Positions 47,510 through 56,420 of a DNA stretch of 64,000 nucleotides are shown piece by piece. The DNA is from Gillisia mitskevichiae (GTDB lineage Bacteria > Bacteroidota > Bacteroidia > Flavobacteriales > Flavobacteriaceae), in the NCBI RefSeq assembly GCF_003634585.1, contig NZ_RBLG01000005.1:124001-188000 (forward strand), in the 5' to 3' direction. Numbering within the stretch: the stretch's first letter is position 1; the number at the start of each line of letters is the position of its first letter. The notes beneath the pieces are model-generated. The model saw nothing but the letters and a program-made list of their open reading frames with translations, ran no database searches and was not told the origin of the DNA. The position numbers and the translations under genes are program-made.

Positions 47510-48858
47510 TATAGAAAGAGTTTTTCAACTTTATTTATAGATCTTGGTAGGCAGCATACAACAATTCTATCGCCAGCGCGAATCATAAAATCTCCTAATG
47601 CAATTATTCCTTCCCCATCACGAATAATCCCACCAATAATTGCAGATCTCGGAAAATCTAGATCTTTAATTTTTTTATCGCAAACTTCAGAAGTTGGCTT
47701 CACAATAAATTCTAATAATTCGGCATTCATATTATTGAGCTTGGTCATTGCAACCACTTCCCCTTTTCTTATGAACCTGAAAATATTATTTGCTGCTAAA
47801 AGTTTTTTATTAATAAGAGTATCTATTCCAATAGAATGGCTTAATTGAAAATAATCCATGTTTTCTACTAAAGCAATAGTCTTTTTTACACTTTTAGATT
47901 TGGCAACAAGGCAAGACATGATGTTGGTTTCAGAATTTCCTGTTACGGCAATAAAAGCATCCATATCATGAATATTTTCTTCCTCTAAAAGTTCCACATT
48001 TCTACCATCGCTATTAATAACTAATGTATTTGGTAACTCATCTGCAAGATCAAATGCTTTTTCGCGATCGTTTTCGATCAATTTAACTTTAAAATTACTC
48101 CGACAAAGATCTGCAGCAGTTTTCTTACCAATTTTACTACCGCCAAGGATCATTACATTTTTTATGGTTTGTTTTACCTTCCCTGTAAGTTTATAAAGTT
48201 CATCTACCCCGTTAGCCACGGTAATAAAATAAACCTGATCTCCTTCCTTAAACTGAGTATCACCTCTAGGAATTAATGTGTATTGAGTTCCAAACCGCTG
48301 AATTGCAATTGGGACAAAATGAAGTTGAGGAAATATTTTAGCGGCTTCCTTTACTGTTTTACCAACAAAAGTTGCTGTTCTAGAAAGACTAAGGCCTATC
48401 ATAGTTAATGCTCCATCCTCAAATTCATAGCTATCATCGAAAGCAGATTGATTTAACAGCAAGGCAATTTCACGAGCAGCTAGTGCTTCTGGCGAAATAA
48501 GCTCATCTATTCCAAACTTATCAAATCCAATTTCTTCTTTATAATCTAAAAATTCGGTATTAGAAATACGGGCAATAGTACGTTTAGCTCCTAGTTGTTT
48601 GGCCAAAACACAAACTGTAATATTGGTAGCTTCACTAGAAGTAACACTAATTACAAGATCTACATTTTTTACCTGAGCTTCCTTAAGAATCTGAATTGAG
48701 GTGGCATCTCCCTTTAAGGTCCTTATATCCAGATGAGTATCTGCATATACTAAATTATTCCTATTATTATCTATAAGGGTAATATCTTGAGATTCGTAGG
48801 ATAGGAGTTTTGCCAGATGAAATCCAACTTCTCCAGCACCAGCAATAATAATCTTCAT
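47509..48858 (-). CDS. trkA: Trk system potassium uptake protein TrkA
   Basis: Cytoplasmic NAD-binding regulator of the Trk K+ channel, 449 residues. There are two RCK units, each with an RCK_N Rossmann domain and an RCK_C domain. The first Rossmann motif is IIIAGAGEVGFHLAK at the start; the second, VMILGGSKIGKKTAAD, is near residue 230. The C-terminal RCK_C has SAIIGGIIRDGEGIIALGDFMIRAGDRIVV. I start at the ATG complementing 48856-48858, giving MKIIIAGAGE. An upstream TTG at 48870 would add only four residues. A -7 box lies 26 bases upstream. Confidence 0.94.
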   Translation of the reverse strand: MKIIIAGAGEVGFHLAKLLSYESQDITLIDNNRNNLVYADTHLDIRTLKGDATSIQILKEAQVKNVDLVISVTSSEATNITVCVLAKQLGAKRTIARISNTEFLDYKEEIGFDKFGIDELISPEALAAREIALLLNQSAFDDSYEFEDGALTMIGLSLSRTATFVGKTVKEAAKIFPQLHFVPIAIQRFGTQYTLIPRGDTQFKEGDQVYFITVANGVDELYKLTGKVKQTIKNVMILGGSKIGKKTAADLCRSNFKVKLIENDREKAFDLADELPNTLVINSDGRNVELLEEENIHDMDAFIAVTGNSETNIMSCLVAKSKSVKKTIALVENMDYFQLSHSIGIDTLINKKLLAANNIFRFIRKGEVVAMTKLNNMNAELLEFIVKPTSEVCDKKIKDLDFPRSAIIGGIIRDGEGIIALGDFMIRAGDRIVVCCLPRSINKVEKLFL

Positions 48859-48883
48859 ACTTGATTCCAATTATATGGAAAAT

Positions 48884-48891
48884 CAAAGATA
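48884..48891 (-). promoter_or_regulatory. Bacteroidota -7 box of trkA-trkH
   Basis: On the minus strand TATCTTTG matches TAnnTTTG exactly, 25 bases before the trkA ATG. Confidence 0.6.
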
Positions 48892-48968
48892 AGTTATTTT
48901 AAACAACTGCTTTTAGGTACTATCTTAATAATTATATAATCTTATCAACTCTTTTATTGGATATCCCC

Positions 48969-48976
48969 TATCTTTG
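48969..48976 (+). promoter_or_regulatory. Bacteroidota -7 box of ubiE
   Basis: TATCTTTG matches TAnnTTTG exactly, 14 bases before the ATG at 48990. It lies downstream of a possible upstream TTG start at 48957, so the ATG start is preferred. Confidence 0.6.
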
Positions 48977-48989
48977 GATCAAATTTTTT

Positions 48990-49721
48990 ATGATGGATAA
49001 AAAAGTAACACCCTACAAAGATTCTACACTAAACAAAAAAGAGCAGGTAGCTCAAATGTTTGATAATATTTCCGGAAATTATGATGGCCTTAATCGCGTT
49101 ATTTCTTTCGGAATAGATATTAAATGGCGCAAAAAAGTTGTTGATCTTGTAAAGAAGAACAATCCTGAAAATATTTTAGACATAGCTACTGGAACTGGTG
49201 ATTTAGCTATAAACTTAGTAGAAACTGGAGCTAAAGAAATAATTGGATTAGATATTTCTGAAGGAATGCTAGAAGTAGGAAGAAAAAAGATTGGAGCTAA
49301 ACATCTTTCTGAAAAAATAAAAATGGTTCAAGCAGATTCTGAAGCCCTTCCATTCGAAACTAGTACTTTTGATGCTATTACAGTTGCATTTGGGGTTAGA
49401 AATTTTGAAAATCTAGAAAAAGGACTTTCTGAGATCTATCGTGTTTTAAAACCTAATGGAATTTTTGTAGTTTTGGAAACTTCTGTTCCTACCAAATTTC
49501 CCTACAAACAAGGTTATAAATTTTATTCTACGAGACTATTGCCAGTGATCGGGAAATTATTTTCAAAGGATAAAGCAGCGTACTCATATTTAAGCGAAAG
49601 TGCAGCTGTTTTTCCATATGGAGCAAAGTTCAACAATATTTTAAATAAAATTGGGTTTATAGATATAGAAGATAAGCCTCAAACATTTGGTGTTGCAACC
49701 ATTTACACAGCTTCTAAATAA
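48990..49721 (+). CDS. ubiE: Demethylmenaquinone methyltransferase (UbiE/MenG)
   Basis: SAM-dependent C-methyltransferase that converts demethylmenaquinone to menaquinone, the expected respiratory quinone of this group and the acceptor of the NQR complex at the other end of the window. About 243 residues. Motif [16 protein letters not shown], then [27 protein letters not shown] and [14 protein letters not shown] are all typical UbiE/MenG segments. The beginning ([24 protein letters not shown]) is also diagnostic. Two adjacent ATGs (48990 and 48993) are possible starts. porT follows after 4 bases, so the two form an operon. Confidence 0.93.
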   Translation: MMDKKVTPYKDSTLNKKEQVAQMFDNISGNYDGLNRVISFGIDIKWRKKVVDLVKKNNPENILDIATGTGDLAINLVETGAKEIIGLDISEGMLEVGRKKIGAKHLSEKIKMVQADSEALPFETSTFDAITVAFGVRNFENLEKGLSEIYRVLKPNGIFVVLETSVPTKFPYKQGYKFYSTRLLPVIGKLFSKDKAAYSYLSESAAVFPYGAKFNNILNKIGFIDIEDKPQTFGVATIYTASK

Positions 49722-49725
49722 CCAT

Positions 49726-50433
49726 ATGAAAAAAATTGTTGCCATTATAGGGCTTTGTTTGTTCTGTTCTCATGCGAATGCTCAAATATTTTCAGGAGAA
49801 AGTATTATTAACCAAGAAAACATCGATAATAAACGATGGTCTTGGGGGTACTATCTAGGCTTTAACACCTATGATTTTGATTTCGATTATAAAAAATATA
49901 ATCCAAGCCCACTTTTAGGGAAAGATTTTAATGTAGAAAAAACTATAGGTTTTAATGTGGGTCTGGTTGGAAGTTTAAAATTGAATAATAATTTTGACTT
50001 ACGTTTAGAGCCTGGAGTTAGTTTTAATACAAGAAATTTTCAGGCCCTTAAAGCAGATCAAAATACTTTTCGAGAGATCAATTCTACCTATGTACATATT
50101 CCATTACTAGTAAAATTTTCTGCAGATAGACTTAATAATTTTAGACCATTCGTGGTAGCCGGAGTTTCCACCTCCTTAAATTTATCTAGCAACGAAAAAA
50201 ATCCTGATGATAATAGTGTAGGCCAATTTAGAATGAAGACTAATACTTATTATTATGAAGTCGGGGTTGGTTTAGATCTATACTTACCATACTTCAAATT
50301 CTCCCCTTCATTAAGAGGTGTGTTTGCTATAAATGATGAATTGGTTAGAGATGCAGATCCAAATAGTTTATATACTGGAAATGTAGAGCAAATGAGAACA
50401 AGAGGTGTGTTTTTAAATTTTACTTTTCAATAA
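49726..50433 (+). CDS. porT: Type IX secretion protein PorT (outer-membrane beta-barrel)
   Basis: A 235-residue exported protein with signal peptide MKKIVAIIGLCLFCSHANAQ. The mature part is an outer-membrane barrel of alternating beta strands (RWSWGYYLGFNTYDFDF, IGFNVGLVGSLKLNN, FDLRLEPGVSFNTRNF, YEVGVGLDLYLPYF, GVFLNFTFQ). This arrangement and its place just after ubiE fit PorT/SprT of Bacteroidota, a core component of T9SS and gliding. The ATG at 49726 gives a clean signal peptide; an upstream ATG at 49687 would lie inside ubiE. Its last 7 bases overlap the 3' end of the opposite methyltransferase gene. A general outer-membrane beta-barrel protein is the alternative. Confidence 0.82.
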   Translation: MKKIVAIIGLCLFCSHANAQIFSGESIINQENIDNKRWSWGYYLGFNTYDFDFDYKKYNPSPLLGKDFNVEKTIGFNVGLVGSLKLNNNFDLRLEPGVSFNTRNFQALKADQNTFREINSTYVHIPLLVKFSADRLNNFRPFVVAGVSTSLNLSSNEKNPDDNSVGQFRMKTNTYYYEVGVGLDLYLPYFKFSPSLRGVFAINDELVRDADPNSLYTGNVEQMRTRGVFLNFTFQ

Positions 50434-51161
50434 TTTTCCTTTCGTCTATATTCACTTAACAAAATAGCTGTTGCAGTTGCTACATTTAAGCTTTCAGTGT
50501 TTTCTGCCATGCTGAATTGTGGAATATTTATTTTCTTTTCCACTAAGCTCTCAATTTTTGCAGAAATACCATTGGCCTCATTACCTAATACGATTATGGA
50601 ATTTTTTGGGATTTCTGAAGAATACACATTCTCTCCTTCTAGGAAGGTTCCAGCTTTAAAATGCGAATTGTTTTCTTTCAGAAATAATGGTAAGTCCATA
50701 TAATGAATTTTCACCCGCGTAATACTTCCCATTGTTGCTTGCACCACCTTAGAATTATAACAATCTACAGTATCTAGTGAGCATAATAAAGTTTCCACTC
50801 CAAACCAATCACAAAGTCGAATAATAGTTCCCAAGTTCCCCGGATCTCTCACCCCATCTAGAGCGATAACCAATCCTTCTAATTTTATTTCATTTCGAAA
50901 TGGAATTTTAAAAATAGCCAACCCAATTTGAGCTGTTTTTAATCGACTGATCTTCTTTAACTCAACCTCCGATATAATATGAGTTCTATCTGGATATGTA
51001 TTAAAAATGTCTTGGGTAGTAAAGAGAGAATGCAATTCAAAATTAGATTCTAAAACCTCTTCAATTCCCTTTTTTCCTTCAACAACAAAGAGCCCCATTT
51101 TGGTTCGATGTTTTTTTTGCTCAAGACTTGTTATTAACTTAATTTGGCTTTTGCTAACCAT
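50427..51161 (-). CDS. TrmH/SpoU-family RNA 2'-O-methyltransferase
   Basis: A 244-residue SPOUT-class enzyme that methylates the ribose 2'-OH of rRNA or tRNA. The three family motifs are present: ALDGVRDPGNLGTIIRLCDWFG (motif 1), IVLGNEANGIS (motif 2) and IPQFSMAENTESLNVATATA (motif 3, the knot). A short N-terminal substrate-binding part (KSQIKLITSLEQKKHR) resembles that of RlmB/TsnR-like proteins. The exact RNA target cannot be assigned. It is convergent with porT (7-base overlap) and divergent from the TamA-like lipoprotein gene. Confidence 0.9.
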   Translation of the reverse strand: MVSKSQIKLITSLEQKKHRTKMGLFVVEGKKGIEEVLESNFELHSLFTTQDIFNTYPDRTHIISEVELKKISRLKTAQIGLAIFKIPFRNEIKLEGLVIALDGVRDPGNLGTIIRLCDWFGVETLLCSLDTVDCYNSKVVQATMGSITRVKIHYMDLPLFLKENNSHFKAGTFLEGENVYSSEIPKNSIIVLGNEANGISAKIESLVEKKINIPQFSMAENTESLNVATATAILLSEYRRKENY

Positions 51162-51171
51162 GCAATTAATG

Positions 51172-51179
51172 TATTTTTG
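51172..51179 (+). promoter_or_regulatory. Bacteroidota -7 box of the TamA-like lipoprotein gene
   Basis: TATTTTTG matches TAnnTTTG exactly and ends 20 bases before the TTG start at 51199. An in-frame stop at 51178-51180 overlaps it, which rules out any start farther upstream. Confidence 0.55.
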
Positions 51180-51198
51180 AATCCTTAATTCAGCTTTA

Positions 51199-53763
51199 TT
51201 GATACGCTATCCCGCAAAAATATCGTTATTATTTTTAACCTTGGCATTTTTCATTTCTTGTGATGCTGTAAAAAGAGTTGAAAGTGACGAATTACTACTT
51301 ACGGAAAATACTATTTTCCTTAATGGTGAAAAAATTAAGGAATCCAGAATTTACAATCAGGTATATCAGGAACCTAATGCAAAGTTATTAGGAACACCGC
51401 TTAGACTTCACTTTTATAATCTTGCTAAGCAAGATCCAGATTCTGTTTTTAAAAAATGGCTTTATAAAAAACCTAATAGAATTAAACGCTTAGAGAATAT
51501 ATATTCTCAAAAACAGGTGAACCGAATTGAAGAAGGCTATGTTGATTTAAATAATTGGATAAAAAAAACCGGAGAAGCTCCAGTAATTATCAATGAAGAA
51601 TTAACCAAAAAATCTAAAAACAGGCTTCAGGCTTGGTATTTTAACAATGGATGGTTTGATACGGAGATTGACTATGAGATAAAACCTCAAGAAAATAAAA
51701 GAGGCGAAATAGATTATTTTGTTACCTCTCACGAACCTTATATTGTAGATTCCATCAATCAAAGAATTGCCTCAGTAGTAATAGATTCTATTTACAATGC
51801 ATATTCAGCTAGTTCACTTATTACTTCAGGGATTCAGTATAGAACATTAGATTTTAATGCTGAAAGGGATCGTTTATCAAGACTCTTCAGAAATAATGGA
51901 GTGTATTATTTTGATCAAGAATATATCACTTTTGAAGCTGACACCGTTGATACGAACCACAAGGTAAATGCTACGGTTATAATTAATAACAGGCAAGTTA
52001 CTCAAGGTGATACCACAGCTAGAATTCCTTTTAAAATTCACAAAATTAGTAAAGTAAATGTCTTTACAGATTACACTTTTAACAACCGTTATAAACCTGT
52101 AACAGATAGTGCAGTCTATAAGGGCTATAATATTTATAGTTTTGATGAACTTGAATATAAGCCTCGTGCAATTACAGATGCCATTTTTATAAAACCTGGA
52201 GAAATCTTTAAAGATACAGACAGAACTAGAACATATAATAGAATGAGTTCTCTACGAGTGTTTAAATATCCTAACATTGAATACTCTTTAGATCCTACAG
52301 ATAGTACAAGCACAGATTTAATCGCAAATATCTTTCTAAGTCCCCAGCCTAAATATTCGTTAGGATTCGATTTTGATATTTCTCAAAGTAATATTCAGGA
52401 TTTTGGAGTTGGTTTTGGTGGGTCCCTCTTAATTAGAAATGTTTTTAAGGGAGCCGAAAATTTTGAGATCTCCGCAAGAGGAAGTGTGGGATCCTCATCG
52501 GATGCTGCAAGAGGAAGCTCTCAAGATCAATTTTTTAATATTTCTGAAATTGGTGCTGATATCAAACTTATTTTCCCACGAATTTTCATGCCTTTTAGTA
52601 CAGAAAAATTTATCCCAAAATATATGTCTCCCTTCACCACATTAAGTGTAGGAATTAGCACACAAAACAATATAGGTCTGGATAAACAGAACTTAAATGG
52701 TATTCTTAATTACAAATGGAATCCTTCTAAAATACTCTCTCATAAATTAGATCTGTTGAATATTCAATATGTTCGGAATTTGAATACTGATAATTATTTT
52801 AACGTTTATCAAAATTCATATAATAATTTAAATGAAATTATTCAATCTGGAGATGTAATAACCAAGCCTAGTTACTTAAACTCAGATGGAAAATTAATAA
52901 TCCCCACAGGAGCCGAAGGTTTTATTAATGATATTGTAATCAACGATCCAAATACTTCCGGACTTTCAGAAGATCAACGGCAAGTAATAGACAACATTAG
53001 AGAGCGTAAAGATAGATTAACAGAAAACAATTTGATTTTTGGATCAAATTTCACATACCTTAGTAATAATAAGGAAAACTTATACGATGACGACTTTTCA
53101 CGATTTCGCTTCAAAATTGAAACCGCTGGGAATTTTCTAGCTGCTTTTTCGAGTATTACAGGTGCTAAAAAAGACGATCAAGGCAGGTACGATGTTTTAG
53201 GAGTGAATTATTCACAATATGTAAAAACTGAAATAGATTATATAAAACATTGGGATTGGGGTAATAAAAACATTTTTGCAGTAAGAGCATTTTCAGGTAT
53301 CGCCATTCCATATGGAAATGCTAATAGTATACCTTTTATTCGTAGTTTCTTTGCCGGGGGACCTAATGACAATAGAGCTTGGCAAGCTTATGATCTTGGT
53401 CCAGGAAGCACAGGAGGTAAAAATGAATTTAATGAAGCTAATTTTAAATTAGCCTTTAATGCAGAATACAGATATAATCTTTTTGGAGCCTTAAATTCTG
53501 CTTTTTTTATTGATGTTGGGAATATATGGAATGTATTGGATATTGTGGAAGACCCTGCTGCTACGTTTACATCCTTTGCAGACCTTCAGGATATTGCAAT
53601 AGGCTCTGGCGCTGGATTAAGATATGATTTCAATTTCTTTGTGTTAAGATTTGATGTTGGTCTAAAAACATACGATCCATCACGAACCCTAGGTGATAGA
53701 TGGTTTAAAGATTATAATTTATCCAATGCTGTTTATAACGTAGGTATCAATTATCCATTCTAA
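51199..53763 (+). CDS. TamA/BamA-family outer-membrane lipoprotein (TamL-like)
   Basis: An 854-residue Omp85-superfamily protein. The N-terminus is a lipoprotein signal (hydrophobic LLFLTLAFFIS, lipidated Cys21 followed by DAVKRVESDELLL). POTRA-like domains occupy about 30-390, and a C-terminal 16-strand-type barrel with conserved turns (RSFFAGGPNDNRAW, SGAGLRYDFNFFVLRFDVGL) ends in a terminal aromatic (NVGINYPF). Bacteroidota have a lipidated TamA-like protein, TamL, reported essential in F. johnsoniae; the architecture here fits. The role is probably in outer-membrane protein or surface assembly (inference). The start is TTG; no ATG is available between the in-frame stop at 51178 and the signal peptide. 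Confidence 0.87.
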   Translation: MIRYPAKISLLFLTLAFFISCDAVKRVESDELLLTENTIFLNGEKIKESRIYNQVYQEPNAKLLGTPLRLHFYNLAKQDPDSVFKKWLYKKPNRIKRLENIYSQKQVNRIEEGYVDLNNWIKKTGEAPVIINEELTKKSKNRLQAWYFNNGWFDTEIDYEIKPQENKRGEIDYFVTSHEPYIVDSINQRIASVVIDSIYNAYSASSLITSGIQYRTLDFNAERDRLSRLFRNNGVYYFDQEYITFEADTVDTNHKVNATVIINNRQVTQGDTTARIPFKIHKISKVNVFTDYTFNNRYKPVTDSAVYKGYNIYSFDELEYKPRAITDAIFIKPGEIFKDTDRTRTYNRMSSLRVFKYPNIEYSLDPTDSTSTDLIANIFLSPQPKYSLGFDFDISQSNIQDFGVGFGGSLLIRNVFKGAENFEISARGSVGSSSDAARGSSQDQFFNISEIGADIKLIFPRIFMPFSTEKFIPKYMSPFTTLSVGISTQNNIGLDKQNLNGILNYKWNPSKILSHKLDLLNIQYVRNLNTDNYFNVYQNSYNNLNEIIQSGDVITKPSYLNSDGKLIIPTGAEGFINDIVINDPNTSGLSEDQRQVIDNIRERKDRLTENNLIFGSNFTYLSNNKENLYDDDFSRFRFKIETAGNFLAAFSSITGAKKDDQGRYDVLGVNYSQYVKTEIDYIKHWDWGNKNIFAVRAFSGIAIPYGNANSIPFIRSFFAGGPNDNRAWQAYDLGPGSTGGKNEFNEANFKLAFNAEYRYNLFGALNSAFFIDVGNIWNVLDIVEDPAATFTSFADLQDIAIGSGAGLRYDFNFFVLRFDVGLKTYDPSRTLGDRWFKDYNLSNAVYNVGINYPF

Positions 53764-53778
53764 ACAAACTAATTTTCT

Positions 53779-53786
53779 TATTTTTG
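53779..53786 (+). promoter_or_regulatory. Bacteroidota -7 box of fbaA
   Basis: TATTTTTG matches TAnnTTTG exactly, 25 bases before the ATG at 53812. Confidence 0.6.
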
Positions 53787-53811
53787 TAAATCTTAATTTA
53801 AACTAACTATC

Positions 53812-54879
53812 ATGAGTCATAATATTAAACCAGGGGTTGCTACTGGAAAGGAAGTACAAGAAATTTTTAAGTATGCAAAACAAAAAGGATTTGCTCTTCC
53901 CGCAGTAAATGTGGTTGGTTCTAGTACTGTAAATGCAGTTTTGGAAACAGCAGCAGACCTAAATTCACCGGTTATCATTCAATTCTCAAATGGTGGTTCA
54001 CAGTTTAACGCTGGAAAAGGACTTTCTAATGAAAATCAAAAAGCAGCTATTGCAGGTGGAGTTGCCGGAGCTTTACACATTCACGAACTAGCAAAAGCTT
54101 ACGGAGTAACTGTTATTTTACACACAGATCATTGCGCTAAAAAATTATTGCCTTGGATAGATGGACTTTTAGATGCAGGAGAGAAATTCTACAAAGAACA
54201 TGGGAAACCATTGTACAGTTCTCATATGATAGATCTTTCTGAAGAATCTTTAGAAGAGAACATAGAAATCTGTAAAACCTACCTTGAGAGAATGAGCAAG
54301 ATGGGAATGACTTTAGAGATTGAATTAGGTATAACTGGAGGTGAAGAAGATGGTGTAGATAATACAGATGTTGATGATTCTAAATTATATACACAGCCCG
54401 AAGAGGTAGCTTATGCTTTTGAGGAGTTAAGCAAAGTAAGTGATCAATTTACCATTGCAGCAGCTTTTGGTAATGTACATGGTGTTTATAAGCCAGGAAA
54501 TGTAAAACTTACTCCAAAAATTCTTAAAAATTCGCAAGAGTTTCTAAGTAAAAAACATGGTTTAGAGAACAATCATATCGATTTTGTTTTTCATGGTGGA
54601 AGTGGATCTTCAGTAGAAGAAATAAGAGAAGCGATTGGATACGGAGTTATAAAAATGAATATCGATACTGATCTTCAATATGCTTATACCGAAGGAATTC
54701 GCGATTACATGGGAGATAATAAAGAGTATTTAAAAGCTCAAATTGGTAATCCTGATGGAGCAGAAGTTCCAAATAAAAAATATTACGATCCTAGAGTATG
54801 GTTGCGTGCCGGAGAAATTACTTTTAAGAATAGACTTAAGAAAGCATTTGAAGACCTTAATAACGTAAATACACTTTAA
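53812..54879 (+). CDS. fbaA: Class II fructose-bisphosphate aldolase
   Basis: Zinc-dependent aldolase of glycolysis and gluconeogenesis that cleaves fructose 1,6-bisphosphate to glyceraldehyde 3-phosphate and dihydroxyacetone phosphate. At 355 residues it belongs to the longer class IIA type. Zinc and catalytic residues are in VILHTDHCAKK, the ELGITGGEEDGVDNT segment, FGNVHGVYKPGNV and FVFHGGSGSS. The C-terminal KMNIDTDLQYAYTEG holds substrate-binding residues. It is cytoplasmic, follows the lipoprotein gene with its own promoter, and is followed after 56 bases by accD. Confidence 0.95.
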   Translation: MSHNIKPGVATGKEVQEIFKYAKQKGFALPAVNVVGSSTVNAVLETAADLNSPVIIQFSNGGSQFNAGKGLSNENQKAAIAGGVAGALHIHELAKAYGVTVILHTDHCAKKLLPWIDGLLDAGEKFYKEHGKPLYSSHMIDLSEESLEENIEICKTYLERMSKMGMTLEIELGITGGEEDGVDNTDVDDSKLYTQPEEVAYAFEELSKVSDQFTIAAAFGNVHGVYKPGNVKLTPKILKNSQEFLSKKHGLENNHIDFVFHGGSGSSVEEIREAIGYGVIKMNIDTDLQYAYTEGIRDYMGDNKEYLKAQIGNPDGAEVPNKKYYDPRVWLRAGEITFKNRLKKAFEDLNNVNTL

Positions 54880-54935
54880 TAAAACGGAAACTAGAATAAG
54901 TGATTATTTCAGTTTTTTTAATTACTATATAAATT

Positions 54936-55793
54936 ATGGCTTGGTTTAAGAGAACACAAAAAGGAATTCAAACTGCCACTGAAGATAAGAAGGATGTACC
55001 AAAAGGATTATGGTATAAATCACCTACAGGAAAAATAGTAGACGCAGAACAATTAGAGAAAAATTTCTATGTAAGTCCAGAAGATGGTTATCATGTTAGA
55101 ATTGGAAGTAAAGAATATTTTAAAATACTTTTTGATGATAACAAATTTAAAGAGCTTGATAAGAATATTGATTCTAAGGACCCATTAGGATTTACAGATA
55201 CTAAAAAATATACCGAGAGATTAAAAGCTGCACAAGAAAAAACGGGACTTACAGATGCTGTGAGAACTGCTGTAGGAAAATCTAAGGGGAAAGATCTAGT
55301 TGTTGCATGTATGGACTTTAGTTTTATAGGTGGATCTATGGGATCTGTAGTAGGCGAAAAAATTGCAAGAGCAGCAAATTATGCTTTAGTAAATAATATT
55401 CCTTTCATGATCATTTCCAAATCCGGGGGAGCTAGAATGATGGAAGCGGCCTTATCTTTAATGCAAATGGCTAAAACATCTGTAAAATTAGCTCAGTTAG
55501 CAGATGCGAATATACCTTACATTTCTTTATGTACAGATCCAACCACAGGAGGAACTACCGCATCTTTCGCAATGCTGGGAGATATAAATATTTCTGAACC
55601 TGGAGCTCTTATTGGATTTGCAGGACCAAGAATTGTAAAAGATACCACAGGACAAGATTTACCTAAGGATTTTCAAACTGCAGAGTATTTAAAAGATCAT
55701 GGATTTTTGGACTTCATAACTCCGAGATCTGAACTTAAAAATAACGTAAATCTATACCTAGACTTGATTTTAAATCAGCCAGTTAGAGCTTAG
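54936..55793 (+). CDS. accD: Acetyl-CoA carboxylase carboxyltransferase subunit beta, lacking the zinc-ribbon cysteines
   Basis: Beta subunit of the carboxyltransferase that makes malonyl-CoA, the first committed step of fatty acid synthesis. The 285-residue protein begins [13 protein letters not shown] and has the crotonase-like core ([63 protein letters not shown]). The E. coli protein has four zinc-binding cysteines near residues 27-49. Here the matching segment reads [10 protein letters not shown] and YVSPEDGYH, with no Cys in it. The zinc ribbon is therefore lost or metal-free, although the rest is normal. accA is not in the window. Confidence 0.94.
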   Translation: MAWFKRTQKGIQTATEDKKDVPKGLWYKSPTGKIVDAEQLEKNFYVSPEDGYHVRIGSKEYFKILFDDNKFKELDKNIDSKDPLGFTDTKKYTERLKAAQEKTGLTDAVRTAVGKSKGKDLVVACMDFSFIGGSMGSVVGEKIARAANYALVNNIPFMIISKSGGARMMEAALSLMQMAKTSVKLAQLADANIPYISLCTDPTTGGTTASFAMLGDINISEPGALIGFAGPRIVKDTTGQDLPKDFQTAEYLKDHGFLDFITPRSELKNNVNLYLDLILNQPVRA

Positions 55794-55867
55794 TTATCAA
55801 TTTTTTATAGTGGATATTACTATATTAATAAAAGATTTTTACTCTATAACATTTAATAAAAATATAG

Positions 55868-55875
55868 TATATTTG
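55868..55875 (+). promoter_or_regulatory. Bacteroidota -7 box of rpsO
   Basis: TATATTTG matches TAnnTTTG exactly, 53 bases before the rpsO ATG at 55929. Confidence 0.6.
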
Positions 55876-55928
55876 CGCCTTGACAGAAATACTGTCTGTA
55901 CATAAAAATCATTAAAATTAATATTGGA

Positions 55929-56198
55929 ATGTATTTAACTAAGGAAGAAAAGCAAGAGCTTTTTAAAAAACATGGAAATAGTGCTACAAACACTGGATCC
56001 GCAGAAGGTCAAATCGCATTGTTCACTCAACGTATTTCACACCTTTCTGGTCATTTAAAAACTAATCGTAAAGATTATAATACTGAGCGATCTCTTGTAA
56101 GATTGGTAGGGAAAAGAAGAAATCTACTTGATTATTTAATGAAGAAAGATATCTTAAGATACCGTGCTATCGTAAAAGAATTAGGATTAAGAAAATAA
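55929..56198 (+). CDS. rpsO: 30S ribosomal protein S15
   Basis: Small ribosomal subunit protein that binds the central domain of 16S rRNA, 89 residues, the usual length. The conserved segments are present: GSAEGQIALFTQRISHLSGHLK, followed by the loop RKDYNTERSLVRLVGKRRNLLDYL. It has its own promoter and a terminator at 56204. It is followed by pnp, an arrangement (rpsO-pnp) conserved across many bacteria, although here a terminator and over 200 bases separate them. Confidence 0.97.
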   Translation: MYLTKEEKQELFKKHGNSATNTGSAEGQIALFTQRISHLSGHLKTNRKDYNTERSLVRLVGKRRNLLDYLMKKDILRYRAIVKELGLRK

Positions 56199-56203
56199 TT
56201 TTC

Positions 56204-56229
56204 AAGGGAGCTTTATGCTCCCTTTTTTT
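56204..56229 (+). terminator. Terminator after rpsO
   Basis: GGGAGC and GCTCCC pair around a 5-base loop and are followed by seven T. It starts 6 bases after the rpsO stop, so it probably limits read-through into pnp. Confidence 0.85.
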
Positions 56230-56345
56230 ATTCATATTAATATAACTTCTCACTGTCTTTAGAATTATTTTAAAACTGTTACTCTTAATAAAGCGAAGAG
56301 TAGTTTTTCATTGGTCATACAACAACCACACAACAACACAACTTG

Positions 56346-56363
56346 TTCGTCTGGAAAGACGAA
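56346..56363 (+). promoter_or_regulatory. Leader hairpin upstream of pnp
   Basis: TTCGTCT and AGACGAA pair around a GGAA tetraloop of the GNRA type, 58 bases before the pnp ATG. There is no T run, so it is not a terminator. In E. coli the pnp leader hairpin is an RNase III and PNPase autoregulation site; an analogous role here is only a possibility. Confidence 0.45.
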
Positions 56364-56420
56364 GACCTTTGTATAACACACAATTTGCATTCATGTAAAT
56401 TGGAATTGAAAAAAAACAAT

